In this document: in pieces, positions 8,349-16,865 of the stretch
Position numbering within the stretch: the first letter of the stretch is position 1
Layout of the letters: every line of letters begins with the position of its first letter
Assembly (NCBI GenBank): GCA_002163025.1
Contig: MABF01000130.1
Coordinates: 1-33,556, forward strand
Direction of reading: 5' to 3'
DNA from: 'Osedax' symbiont bacterium Rs2_46_30_T18
GTDB taxonomy: Bacteria > Pseudomonadota > Gammaproteobacteria > Pseudomonadales > Balneatricaceae
Length of the DNA: 33,556 nt
Program-made: the position numbers and the translations under genes
Notes under the pieces: model-generated
The model's database searches: none
What the model was told of the DNA's origin: nothing
What the model saw: only the letters and a program-made list of their open reading frames with translations

Positions 8349-10385
8349 ATGTCAAACAACAACCGTAAAATATTAGTCACTAGCGCCCTCCCCTATGCCA
8401 ACGGCGCGATTCACTTAGGCCACATGTTAGAGTATATCCAAACCGACATTTGGGTACGCTTTCAAAAACAGCGCGGTCACAGCTGTACTTACGTCTGTGC
8501 AGACGACACCCACGGCACACCGATAATGCTCAAGGCTGACCAGCTCGGTATCACACCGCAGCAATTGATCGACCAGTCCAGCGAAGAACACCAGCGCGAT
8601 TTTAGTGCATTTATGGTTGGTTTCGACAACTTTTATTCCACTCACTCGCAGGAGAACCGCGAGTTTTCGTCGATGATTTACAACAAATTACGCGACGCCG
8701 GACACATAGCGAAAAAGACCATCACTCAAGCCTTCGACCCGGAGAAACAAATGTTTTTGCCGGATCGTTTCGTCAAGGGAGACTGCCCTAAGTGCAATGA
8801 AAAGGATCAGTACGGAGATTCCTGCGAAGCCTGCGGTGCGACGTATTCGCCGATAGAATTAAAAAATGCCTACTCGGCTATCTCCGGCGCTAAACCTATA
8901 GAGAAAGATTCCGAACACTACTTTTTTAAGTTAGGGGATTTTGAAGACTTCCTGCGTAACTGGGTAGATACACACGTACAAGAGCAGATGAAAAACAAAC
9001 TCAACGAGTGGTTTGAATCCGGTTTACATGATTGGGACATCTCACGCGACGCACCCTACTGGGGCTTTGAGATACCCGACGCACCCGGGAAATACTTTTA
9101 TGTATGGTTAGATGCACCTGTTGGTTACATGGCCAGTTTCAAAAATTGGTGTGACAAAAATGACACCGACTTTGATGAATACTGGAAGGCGGACTCCAGC
9201 ACGGAGCTGTACCACTTCATCGGCAAAGACATCGCCTATTTCCACTCACTATTCTGGCCGGCAATGCTTGAAGGCGCAGGCCTACGTAAACCAAATGGTG
9301 TGTACTGCCACGGTTTTGTCACCGTTGACGGTAAAAAAATGTCCAAGTCTCGCGGCACTTTCATCATGGCTGAGACTTACCTTAAGCACTTGCGTCCGGA
9401 ATATTTGCGCTACTATTACGCCGCCAAGCTTAATTCTGGAATCGACGATATCGATTTAAACTTGGAAGATTTCCGTCTCAGAGTTAATGCCGACCTAGTC
9501 AACAAAGTAATCAATATCGCCTCGCGTTGCGCCGGCTTCATTAAAAAGAAATTTGACGGTCAGCTATCCGCAGAACTCTCTGAACCTGCTTTATTCCAGG
9601 CAGCCATCGACAAGAGCGAGATAATTGCCGAGTTCTATGAGACCCGCGAATACGGCAAGGCAATGCGTGAAATAATGGCAATTGCCGATCAGGCAAACCA
9701 ATACATCGACAATGCAGAACCTTGGGTCCTCGCCAAGCAAGAAGGCAAAGAGCAACAAGTGCAAGAGTGCTGCTCTATGGGTATCAACTTATTCAGAGTC
9801 ATCTGCGCTTATCTGGCTCCGGTATTACCGCAAGTAGCTGAAGACGCACAAAAATTTCTGAATATTGAGAACTTCGACTGGGATCAGATCAAACAGCCGT
9901 TACTCAACCACAAAATCAATAAATTTAAACCTTTGATGCAGCGTGTAGACGAAAGCAATGTCGAAGCGATCATCGAGGACAGCAAACAAAGCATGCAGGA
10001 AATGCAAAAAACGATTAAGGAACCCGCTAAGACACCGCTGCAGCTGGAACCTATTGCTGAGACCATTGAGTTTGCTGACTTTGCAAAAGTTGACCTAAGG
10101 GTGGTAAAGATCATCCAGGCAGAACATGTAAAAGGTGCCAACAAGCTGCTGCGTCTGACTTTAGATTTAGACGGTGAAACCAGAAATGTATTTGCCGGGA
10201 TAAAATCAGCATATCAGCCAGAGGATTTGGTGGGTAAACACACTGTAATGGTGGCAAATCTAGCCACTAGAACGATGAAATTTGGTGACTCCGAAGGCAT
10301 GGTATTAGCGGCGGGACCAGGCGGTGAAGACATCTGGATTTTAGAGCCACACACAGGCGCGAAAGCAGGCATGCGAGTCAGCTAA
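8349..10385 (+). CDS. metG: Methionyl-tRNA synthetase
   Basis: This class I aminoacyl-tRNA synthetase charges tRNA-Met. At 678 residues it is the long E. coli-like form. The HIGH-type motif is HLGH at 22-25, the KMSKS loop is at 330-334, and the zinc knuckle uses C146, C149, C159 and C162 (CPKC...CEAC). The anticodon-binding helical domain follows, then a lysine-rich linker around 545-570. The C-terminal ~105 residues form a Trbp111-like OB-fold tRNA-binding/dimerisation domain ([31 protein letters not shown]). It is divergent from the hopJ-family gene. A long perfect hairpin follows the stop. Confidence 0.98.
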   Translation: MSNNNRKILVTSALPYANGAIHLGHMLEYIQTDIWVRFQKQRGHSCTYVCADDTHGTPIMLKADQLGITPQQLIDQSSEEHQRDFSAFMVGFDNFYSTHSQENREFSSMIYNKLRDAGHIAKKTITQAFDPEKQMFLPDRFVKGDCPKCNEKDQYGDSCEACGATYSPIELKNAYSAISGAKPIEKDSEHYFFKLGDFEDFLRNWVDTHVQEQMKNKLNEWFESGLHDWDISRDAPYWGFEIPDAPGKYFYVWLDAPVGYMASFKNWCDKNDTDFDEYWKADSSTELYHFIGKDIAYFHSLFWPAMLEGAGLRKPNGVYCHGFVTVDGKKMSKSRGTFIMAETYLKHLRPEYLRYYYAAKLNSGIDDIDLNLEDFRLRVNADLVNKVINIASRCAGFIKKKFDGQLSAELSEPALFQAAIDKSEIIAEFYETREYGKAMREIMAIADQANQYIDNAEPWVLAKQEGKEQQVQECCSMGINLFRVICAYLAPVLPQVAEDAQKFLNIENFDWDQIKQPLLNHKINKFKPLMQRVDESNVEAIIEDSKQSMQEMQKTIKEPAKTPLQLEPIAETIEFADFAKVDLRVVKIIQAEHVKGANKLLRLTLDLDGETRNVFAGIKSAYQPEDLVGKHTVMVANLATRTMKFGDSEGMVLAAGPGGEDIWILEPHTGAKAGMRVS

Positions 10386-10702
10386 GGAGCAACCTGGCAA
10401 CTTCGACTGATGCTGATGTACAACATCAGCATCAGCCGGAGCTATCCATGCAAACTCTGTAATGCTAATTCTAGGCCACTAAGCAGAGTGCTTTTACCTT
10501 TAAATAAACGCCTTCTATTTTCCAGCCCCTGGACATCCATGTCATCTAGCGGCTACGCTATCCTTAACGCTAAATTTTGCCCCTATCCACGACGTTCTTC
10601 ATCAACACACATTTACTTCCCTGCAAAATTCCCTATATGCAATTAATTATCCATACCTGGCACTGGGCATAGCCATCGAAACTACTATTTTATCTACTTA
10701 CT
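10386..10702. other. Intergenic region between metG and the convergent ABC-transporter operon
   Basis: The 317-base convergent gap contains the hairpin described separately and no convincing gene. A 78-codon plus-strand open frame at 10410-10646 starts inside the hairpin, has no ribosome-binding site and looks non-coding. Confidence 0.6.
10407..10435. repeat. 13-bp perfect hairpin after metG
   Basis: CTGATGCTGATGT (10407-10419) and its perfect complement ACATCAGCATCAG (10423-10435) are separated by a 3-base loop, 22 bases after the metG stop. There is no T-run, so it is not a standard rho-independent terminator. It may protect the 3' end of the mRNA or act with Rho. Each arm carries an internal GATGCTGATG direct repeat. 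Confidence 0.7.
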
Positions 10703-11494
10703 TTAAGCCATCGCCAAATGTGGCTCGAGCAGCTGGGCATCGACATACAGCCTTCCCTGTGTAGAAGTCTGTAAACTCGTCGACACTTTATAGGTCTCTC
10801 CTAGCAACGGTAGAGACAACACCTTAGAGGGATCTCCCGCCACTTGAATTACCCCATTGTTTAACAGCACTAAGTGATCGCAAAACTTAGCCGCTAAATT
10901 AACATCATGCAGCGCCGCAATGGTAATCAGGCCCCTGTCTACACTCAACTTTTTTACGACTGTCAGAATAGCTAATTGATGGTGCAGATCTAAAGCACTG
11001 GTAGGCTCATCTAATAACACTACTTCAGGTTTGACCACTAAAATGCGCGCCATAGCCACTAACTGTTTTTGCCCGCCACTGAGCTCGCAAATGTCCTTAT
11101 CGGCCAGTTGCTCTATACCCAACAGCTGTAGTATCCCTACAACTTCACGCAAATCCTGCGGCTTTACCCGCCAGCCCGACTGCTGCTTTAGTGACAATAG
11201 CACCGACTCAAATACCGACAATGCCAAATTAGTGTGAAAAGACTGCGGCAAGTATGCGACTTTTCTTGCTCTTTGCAAACGTGACAGGCTGCTCAGACTT
11301 TCCCCCTGCAGGCGTACCTCACCGGCATCCGTTTTTATCAGCCCCGCCAGCGCCTTAAACAGAGTCGATTTGCCGGCGGCATTAGGACCGAGCAACCCGG
11401 TAAAACTCCCTTCAACCAACTTATCCAGACACAGCCCATCCAACACCTGATTGGCACCGTAGCTAACAGATAAATTCTCCACAGACAGACTCAT
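10703..11494 (-). CDS. ABC importer ATPase (FecE/BtuD type)
   Basis: This cytoplasmic ATPase of a type II ABC importer has 263 residues. Walker A is GPNAAGKS (36-43), with Ala where most members have Gly; the Q-loop Gln is near 84, the signature LSGGQ at 138-142, Walker B VVLLDEP at 158-164 and the H-loop His at 196. The segment GLITIAALHDVNLAAKFCDHLVLLNNG is typical of FecE/HmuV/BtuD proteins that drive uptake of iron-siderophores, haem or cobalamin. Its ATG overlaps the permease stop by four bases (ATGA), implying translational coupling. It is the last gene of the importer operon. The substrate cannot be read from the ATPase. Confidence 0.93.
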   Translation of the reverse strand: MSLSVENLSVSYGANQVLDGLCLDKLVEGSFTGLLGPNAAGKSTLFKALAGLIKTDAGEVRLQGESLSSLSRLQRARKVAYLPQSFHTNLALSVFESVLLSLKQQSGWRVKPQDLREVVGILQLLGIEQLADKDICELSGGQKQLVAMARILVVKPEVVLLDEPTSALDLHHQLAILTVVKKLSVDRGLITIAALHDVNLAAKFCDHLVLLNNGVIQVAGDPSKVLSLPLLGETYKVSTSLQTSTQGRLYVDAQLLEPHLAMA

Positions 11495-12591
11495 ATTGAA
11501 CGCTCCTTTGAATGCTTAATAATAATCGCCAAAAAGACAGGCACCCCCAGCAGCGCAGTGATTATGCCTATAGGGTAAATAATGCCCGGCGTCAGCGACT
11601 TGCTGACGATAGACGTAGCACTGAGCATCAGTGCGCCTAGCAATGCAGATAACGGTATAAAATAGCGTTGATCCTCACCGACCAGCAATCTTGCTATATG
11701 CGGTCCCACCAAACCTACAAAGCCTATAGTGCCGACAAAAGCCACCGCAGTGGCAGCCAGCAGTGATACACAAATTAATATCTCTACTCGTAGTCTATTA
11801 ATATCTACCCCCATGCTGCGGGCACTTTCATCACCTAAACGCAATGCCGTTAAACGCCAGGTCCGAGACATACAGAATGGCAACACTGTGAGCAGCAGCG
11901 CTGTACCACAAGCTATTTGCAACCAGCTTGCACGCCCTAAGGAGCCCAACATCCAAAATACGATACGCTGTAACTGCGTCTCGGAGGCACCGTATTCCAT
12001 CATTGCCAAAAGCGCGTTGAAAGCAAAGAAAATAGCTATACCAAACAATATGATAGCTTGCGTTCCAATCCCTTTTAAGCGCATCATTAACAACAGCAAA
12101 ATACAAGTACTCAAAGCAAATACAAATGCATTCACAGTCACTAACAGTGAGCCGACATTAGGTAGCAGACCGACACCCGTCACAATGGCCAGCGCCGCGC
12201 CAAAACTGGCAGCTGATGACACCCCCAAGGTAAAAGGCTCTGCCAGTGGGTTGTTCAGTAAGGTTTGCATTAAAGCACCCGCTACCCCTAACATCGCCCC
12301 TACTATTAATGCCGTAATGGCTACCGGCATCCGATAATCCCAGATGATCACTTCCAACTTAACCCCATGGGAAGCTTTGTCCCAGAGCACTTCCAACACA
12401 GTCAGCAGCGAGAAATTACCGGGACCGATAGAGACGTCCAACATCACACTAAACAACAGCAACAGCGCCACCACTGTTAGCATCTGTAATTTTTTCGATG
12501 CTCTTTTTTCAAAACTATAGGCACTTAGTAGCTGCTTTTGCACTTCACTGCCAGCCACTTCTGACCCCTGTACCTTATTAATACTATTCAC
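11491..12591 (-). CDS. ABC importer permease (FecCD/BtuC family)
   Basis: This integral inner-membrane permease of a type II ABC importer has 366 residues with roughly ten hydrophobic segments. Family signatures are LRLPMAITALIVGAMLG-like spacing (here RMPVAITALIVGAMLGVAGALMQTLLNNPLAEP split over two helices), GVSSAASFGAALAI, and the ATPase-contacting loop region VGTIGFVGLVGPHIARLLVG. The start is a GTG at 12591 with AGGTGG five bases before it. An N-terminal cytoplasmic tail of about 35 residues precedes the first helix. It lies 137 bases after the binding-protein gene, with a hairpin in the gap, and overlaps the ATPase gene. Such permeases handle siderophores, haem or B12. Confidence 0.92.
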   Translation of the reverse strand: MNSINKVQGSEVAGSEVQKQLLSAYSFEKRASKKLQMLTVVALLLLFSVMLDVSIGPGNFSLLTVLEVLWDKASHGVKLEVIIWDYRMPVAITALIVGAMLGVAGALMQTLLNNPLAEPFTLGVSSAASFGAALAIVTGVGLLPNVGSLLVTVNAFVFALSTCILLLLMMRLKGIGTQAIILFGIAIFFAFNALLAMMEYGASETQLQRIVFWMLGSLGRASWLQIACGTALLLTVLPFCMSRTWRLTALRLGDESARSMGVDINRLRVEILICVSLLAATAVAFVGTIGFVGLVGPHIARLLVGEDQRYFIPLSALLGALMLSATSIVSKSLTPGIIYPIGIITALLGVPVFLAIIIKHSKERSI

Positions 12592-12687
12592 TCAAGCCAC
12601 CTGTTATTGGTAGCAAATAATCACCAAAGCAGACTTTGCTAACAGGTCTCAATGACCTGAATGATTTAATTTTGCCAACCTACAAAT

Positions 12688-12713
12688 GCAGCTATCCCAA
12701 AGGAGATAGCTGC
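12688..12713 (-). repeat. Intercistronic hairpin between binding protein and permease
   Basis: GCAGCTATC (12688-12696) pairs perfectly with GATAGCTGC (12705-12713) around an 8-base loop. It lies just after the binding-protein stop and before the permease. Such hairpins commonly stabilise the upstream message or attenuate the downstream genes, so that the binding protein is made in excess. The U-tract on the minus strand (ATTTGT) is weak. Confidence 0.55.
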
Positions 12714-12728
12714 TATATTTTCAAAATA

Positions 12729-13871
12729 CTATTTTTCTAATTTCTGCCAGAACACCCCACTGAGTTCGATTGGCAAGAACTTATCGTGCAACTCAACAAA
12801 ATTAGCTTGTGGATCTAAATCACTGAAATCGCTTGGGTAGAACCATTTAGCAAAAGTTTGCAGAGCGATAAAATGGTAAGGACTGTTATAGAACTGATGA
12901 TAGATAGAGTAAAAATTCTGCTCTTTTACTGACGTGAGCTCAGGCCAGCCCTTGCGATCAGCCAATACTTGCAAACGCTTTTGCGCTTCTTCCTGAGTTG
13001 CTTCGTAACCGAACAACACCGCAGCCGTATTGGGCTTAGCTTCTGCCCAGTTAGCACCCGTACCTATGATGATTTCTGGATCATCAGTAAAGATAACTTC
13101 TGGATTTACCTTGCCTGAAAAGCCCGGGAATTTACGACTGCCCCAGTTAATACCACCTGCTTCATCAACTAAACGCCCTAAGTTGGCTGCGCCAAAAGTA
13201 CTACAACATTTATCCGGGTCAAAACCCGCTGCTCGCTCAATAAAGACCAGAGGGCGATCTTCTACTTTCTTCTTCAAAACCACCGAACTGACTGAGCGCA
13301 TTTGCGTCACATAATAGTCAACAAAAGTATTGGCGGCTTTTTCTCTGTTTAACACTTTTCCTAGCATCAGCAAACTGGGAACTGTGTTTTGAGTCGGGCG
13401 CTGACGAAAATCAACAAACACAACTTTGATACCGGCCTTTTCCAATTTAGTTAGCAACCCACTTTCTTGGGCTTTTAGCAGGTTACCTAAATTGAGGATA
13501 AATAAATCGGTATCTAAAGTAATAATTTTTTCTAAACTATAATCACCGGCGTAAGGGCTACCCAGGTTTTCGATGTCTGCAATCTGCGGAAAAGCTTTTA
13601 GGTATTTACGATAGGCATCGGGATCGTACTTAATAAGATCATCCTTCCAGCCAACCACTCTGGATAGCGGGTTCTCTTTATCCAACAGCGCCAAGGTATA
13701 GGTTAACCTTCCCTCGCCCAATACGATATTTTCTATCTTTTCAGGGTCAAGAGTTACTTTACGACCTGCTATATCAGTCACTTGAATAGTTTCTGCCGCC
13801 AGCGAACATGACAGGCCTAAAGCTACGGGTACAAGCATTTTTTTTACGAGAGATAGATTAAAACTAAGCAC
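12729..13871 (-). CDS. Periplasmic binding protein of an iron- or cobamide-type ABC importer
   Basis: This 380-residue substrate-binding protein is of the FepB/BtuF class (COG0614-like). It has a Sec signal peptide (LVKKMLVPVALGLSCSLAA, cleavage near residue 26), then VTDIAGRKVTLDPEKIENIV, the usual N-lobe opening of the class. The start is a GTG at 13871 with AAAGGA eight bases before it; the ATG at codon 12 has no ribosome site and would lose the basic region. The C-lobe carries a CC pair (DKCCSTFG) and many aromatics (NFYSIYHQFYNSPYHFIALQTFAKWFYP) that could contact a ligand. It heads the operon with permease and ATPase. A Fur-box-like site overlaps its promoter, favouring an iron complex; divergent bluB favours a corrinoid. 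The substrate is unresolved. Confidence 0.9.
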   Translation of the reverse strand: MLSFNLSLVKKMLVPVALGLSCSLAAETIQVTDIAGRKVTLDPEKIENIVLGEGRLTYTLALLDKENPLSRVVGWKDDLIKYDPDAYRKYLKAFPQIADIENLGSPYAGDYSLEKIITLDTDLFILNLGNLLKAQESGLLTKLEKAGIKVVFVDFRQRPTQNTVPSLLMLGKVLNREKAANTFVDYYVTQMRSVSSVVLKKKVEDRPLVFIERAAGFDPDKCCSTFGAANLGRLVDEAGGINWGSRKFPGFSGKVNPEVIFTDDPEIIIGTGANWAEAKPNTAAVLFGYEATQEEAQKRLQVLADRKGWPELTSVKEQNFYSIYHQFYNSPYHFIALQTFAKWFYPSDFSDLDPQANFVELHDKFLPIELSGVFWQKLEK

Positions 13872-13905
13872 TGGGCTTATCCTTTAGTGAGTTAAAGAGA
13901 GGCAT

Positions 13906-13934
13906 AGCATATAAGAACCAAACATGGATGTAAA
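13906..13934 (-). promoter_or_regulatory. Predicted promoter of the ABC-importer operon
   Basis: On the minus strand, TTTACA (13934-13929) and TATGCT (13911-13906) are separated by exactly 17 bases. They lie about 35 bases upstream of the GTG start. The -35 hexamer overlaps the Fur-box-like site by two bases. Confidence 0.5.
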
Positions 13935-13951
13935 TCATAATCGTTAGCATT
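13933..13951. promoter_or_regulatory. Fur-box-like site between ABC importer and bluB
   Basis: AATCATAATCGTTAGCATT matches the hexamer-array Fur consensus AATGATAATCATTATCATT at 16 of 19 positions. It abuts the -35 of the importer operon, where bound Fur would block polymerase. It is also about 130 bases upstream of the bluB ATG, so it could influence both directions. No cobalamin riboswitch signature is visible in this gap. Confidence 0.55.
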
Positions 13952-14080
13952 TAGATTTATTATAACTACCTAACACCACCCCACCTGCTAACTTAACGCA
14001 GTGATTTGCCTAAATTATTTGCGAATCACCAGCATCTGAGAGATGATAGCAAACTCATATTGCACGGAAACTTAGCTCTT

Positions 14081-14719
14081 ATGAAAAGTTTTAACAGCGC
14101 AGACAGTGACTTATTAGAAGAAATAATCTTGCATCGCAGAGATGTGCGTGGCAATCGCTTCCTCGACAAGCCGATCCCACAAAAAGTGCTGGATAAAATT
14201 TTATACGCGGGAGTCAACGCCCCCTCTGTTGGCTTTTCTCAACCTTGGGAATTTGTGCTAATCAGAGATACTGACCGCAAACAGGCCATCAAAGCCAGTT
14301 TCAGAGCGGAAAACCGCAAAGCCGAGGCGGCTTTTTGTCAACAGAGGCAGGAAAGTTATAAAAAGCTCAAACTTGAGGGGATCCATGAAGCACCTGTTAA
14401 CATAGCGGTGTTTTATAAGCCCAGCGACCATCCGGTATTAGGCCAAACCAGCATGAAAGAAGTAGGTCGTTACAGCGTAGTCTGTGCCGTGCAAAATATG
14501 TGGCTGATGGCCAGAGCTCTGAATATCGGCCTCGGCTGGGTGAGCATTTTAGACCCTCAAAAAGTAAAAGACATTCTAAATGCTCCGCAGCAAAATCAAC
14601 TAGTTGCCTACCTCTGCTTAGGTTACGTCGATTACTTCTACCAGAGTCCAGAGCTGGAGAGATTAAATTGGGAACAGCGTAAAGATTTTTCAGACCTGGT
14701 TAAAGAAGAGAGCTATTGA
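14081..14719 (+). CDS. bluB: 5,6-dimethylbenzimidazole synthase (BluB)
   Basis: BluB is a nitroreductase-fold flavoenzyme that fragments reduced FMN with O2 to make 5,6-dimethylbenzimidazole, the lower ligand of vitamin B12. The ATG at 14081 gives 212 residues (MKSFNSADSDLLEEIILHRRDVRGNRF). A longer frame from 14006 adds 25 residues that do not look like the family. Diagnostic segments are HRRDVRGNRF, GVNAPSVGFSQPWEFVLI, GQTSMKEVGRYSVVCAVQNMWLMARALNIGLGWVSIL. These place it with BluB rather than general nitroreductases. It is divergent from the ABC importer, which may therefore take up a corrinoid or its precursors. No cob genes are present in the window. Confidence 0.9.
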   Translation: MKSFNSADSDLLEEIILHRRDVRGNRFLDKPIPQKVLDKILYAGVNAPSVGFSQPWEFVLIRDTDRKQAIKASFRAENRKAEAAFCQQRQESYKKLKLEGIHEAPVNIAVFYKPSDHPVLGQTSMKEVGRYSVVCAVQNMWLMARALNIGLGWVSILDPQKVKDILNAPQQNQLVAYLCLGYVDYFYQSPELERLNWEQRKDFSDLVKEESY

Positions 14720-14753
14720 ACCCGCCGGGCCACAAGCGCTGCAAATAAGGATT

Positions 14754-14767
14754 TGATCAGCTGATCA
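14754..14767. repeat. Perfect 14-bp palindrome after bluB
   Basis: TGATCAGCTGATCA is a perfect palindrome 35 bases after the bluB stop, in the 203-base gap before the sulfatase-fold gene. There is no T-run beside it. It may be a short structure at the mRNA end or a protein site; no function can be assigned. Confidence 0.35.
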
Positions 14768-14922
14768 CTGCTCGCCTCCTGTAGCAGCCATGCAACGCTC
14801 AATACTACAATAGCAGAGCTATCTAAACGGCCGCTTTTACTCTATAATCCGCTCAGTTTTTATCCACCAGGATCCAAACTATACATCAGCCTTTTGCAAT
14901 CTCTAGATTACCGATTTTACCT

Positions 14923-16794
14923 ATGCCCACTACCAGACCCTTTTCGCTGCTGCGCCCATATCTGAAAAACCTTTTGTTACTGATCCTGCTGTCCAGCGCA
15001 CTGCGATTGCTATTTTTTGCCCTCAATTACCAGCAATTTCAGACGCAGAACAACAGCACACTAAGCTTAGCTTTTTTACACGGTTTACGTTTTGACTTAG
15101 CCACAATCACCCTCTGCCTAGCGCCCTGGCTACTGATATCCTTGCTTTTATATGTTTTCAACTGGCAGCGCTCGCTAGTGCTATTTGGCAAAATTTATTG
15201 GCCGTTGCCGCCGTTAATCATCATTACCAGTAACGTTGCCGACGCACTGTACTTTCCTTTTACCGGTCGTAGATCTGGCCCTGAAGTGTTTTCCTTTAGC
15301 CAAGATTTGGCGGATCAGGCAGGCCAACTGTTGAGCCAGTATTGGCTATTGGCAGCAGTTTCAGTTGTTAGTGTTATTGTCTTTGTTAAATTATCTCTGG
15401 GCTTGTTACCGACAACCAGCGCTACCAGCAGACCTTGGTACAGCAGGCTAGTTATCGCTTGCGCTATATTCTTTTTCGCTGCTGTTTCGATACGTAGCGG
15501 CTTTGGTTCGAAACCGCTGAACCCTTCCCACGCATTTAACTGGCCAGCGGCCAGTACCGGCCACTTAGTGTTAAATTCCACTTTTACCTTACTCAGACAA
15601 GATTTAAGTAAGCTTAAAAAAATTAATTTCTTTGCCTCTGATAAACAGGCAAGGCAACTAAACCATCTGCAGTCTGCTCCCTGGCCAACTCCTGCCAACA
15701 GAGACAATGTTGTGATTATTGTTCTGGAGAGTTTTGCTCTAGAGTACTTAAGTGACAATCGGGACTCTCCCGGCTACGCTCCCTTCCTGCAGCAACTCAT
15801 GAAACAGAGCTTAAATTTCACAGACGCCTACGCTAATGGCCGCCGCTCTATCGACGCACTTCCGGCAGTATTAGCAGGCTTGCCGACTTTGATGCAGGAA
15901 GCATTTATCACATCTGGCTATCTGGGTAACAACGTCTCGGGACTCGCTCAAGTACTGCAGCGTGAAGATTATCAATCCTGGTTTTTTCACGGCGCCAAAA
16001 ATGGCAGTATGCACATAGACACTATGAGTAAACGCTTTGGTTTTGAAAATTACACCGGCCGTAATGAATACCCCGATCAGCGGGATTTCGACGGTAAGTG
16101 GGGAATTTACGACGAACCTTTCTTACAGCACATGGCCAGCACCTTAAATACTGTGCCACAGCCATTTATCGCGGGTGTTTTCACTATTAGTTCACACAAC
16201 CCATACTCGATCCCGGCGCAGTATCAGGGAGACTTCCCCTTAGGCACACTTAAGATACACCCAACCATTGGCTATACCGACATGGCGTTGCGCAAGTTTT
16301 TCGCCACCGCAAAAAAGATGCCATGGTACGACAATACTTTATTTGTGATTACCGCCGATCACACCTCTTTGAGTGACAACCCCGATTTTCAAACAGCGAC
16401 CGGCCGCCACCGGGTACCTATTGTGCTGTATAGCCCCAAAGGAAAAATCCCCGCTGGAGATAGCAATAAGGTGGCTCAGCATACCGACCTGCCAATCACC
16501 GTACTCGATTATTTAGGCTTGAGTGAAAAATATCGTGACCAACTATTGCCTTTTGGTCACAGTTTATTGGCTGAGTCTGCAGGCGAGGCATTTTTTGTCG
16601 AGTCCGACCAATATGTACTGGTCAACGAGAGTTCGATACTGCTTGCGAGTAAAGATTTTCAGCGCGTAGAATTCAAACCTAAGGCATCGACAGCCAATCA
16701 GGGCGATAAGGCTCGATTGCAAATGCTAAAGCGCTTAAAAGCGAAAGTTCAGATTTACAACAACGGTATGTTAAACAATGATTTGCTCAGGTGA
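14923..16794 (+). CDS. Membrane sulfatase-fold phosphoglycerol/phosphoethanolamine transferase (LtaS/MdoB-like)
   Basis: This 623-residue inner-membrane enzyme has an alkaline-phosphatase-superfamily domain facing the periplasm. About five hydrophobic segments (about 13-33, 58-80, 92-112, 140-160, 175-190) are followed by the catalytic domain from residue 260. Visible metal or active-site residues are E269 in VLESFALEYL, the nucleophile candidate S309 in ANGRRSIDALP (LtaS uses Thr here), H425 in ISSHNPY and D479-H480 in ITADHTS. Family members transfer phosphoglycerol or phosphoethanolamine to glucans, lipoteichoic acid or lipid A. Gram-negative context suggests periplasmic glucan or LPS decoration. 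The ribosome site is poor. It has no obvious operon partner. Confidence 0.85.
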   Translation: MPTTRPFSLLRPYLKNLLLLILLSSALRLLFFALNYQQFQTQNNSTLSLAFLHGLRFDLATITLCLAPWLLISLLLYVFNWQRSLVLFGKIYWPLPPLIIITSNVADALYFPFTGRRSGPEVFSFSQDLADQAGQLLSQYWLLAAVSVVSVIVFVKLSLGLLPTTSATSRPWYSRLVIACAIFFFAAVSIRSGFGSKPLNPSHAFNWPAASTGHLVLNSTFTLLRQDLSKLKKINFFASDKQARQLNHLQSAPWPTPANRDNVVIIVLESFALEYLSDNRDSPGYAPFLQQLMKQSLNFTDAYANGRRSIDALPAVLAGLPTLMQEAFITSGYLGNNVSGLAQVLQREDYQSWFFHGAKNGSMHIDTMSKRFGFENYTGRNEYPDQRDFDGKWGIYDEPFLQHMASTLNTVPQPFIAGVFTISSHNPYSIPAQYQGDFPLGTLKIHPTIGYTDMALRKFFATAKKMPWYDNTLFVITADHTSLSDNPDFQTATGRHRVPIVLYSPKGKIPAGDSNKVAQHTDLPITVLDYLGLSEKYRDQLLPFGHSLLAESAGEAFFVESDQYVLVNESSILLASKDFQRVEFKPKASTANQGDKARLQMLKRLKAKVQIYNNGMLNNDLLR

Positions 16795-16865
16795 TACAGC
16801 ATGCCTACAGCGCTGGCATAATGACGACATCAATGCCTGTCACTATGCCATAGAGGTGAGTACTG

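Noticed and set aside
10410-10646. 78-codon plus-strand gene after metG
   Set aside because: It begins inside the hairpin, lacks a ribosome site and encodes a Ser/Pro/Cys-rich sequence without family likeness.
11729-12337. 202-codon plus-strand frame
   Set aside because: It lies wholly antisense to the FecCD permease, is low in hydrophobic order and rich in Ala/Ile/Asn shadow codons, and has no ribosome site. It is a shadow frame.
13872-14080. Cobalamin riboswitch upstream of bluB or the importer
   Set aside because: The 209-base gap shows no B12-box-like sequence on either strand, and the gap barely has room for the ~200-base structure.
15315-15758. 147-codon minus-strand frame
   Set aside because: It is antisense to the sulfatase-fold membrane enzyme and is explained by its codon usage.
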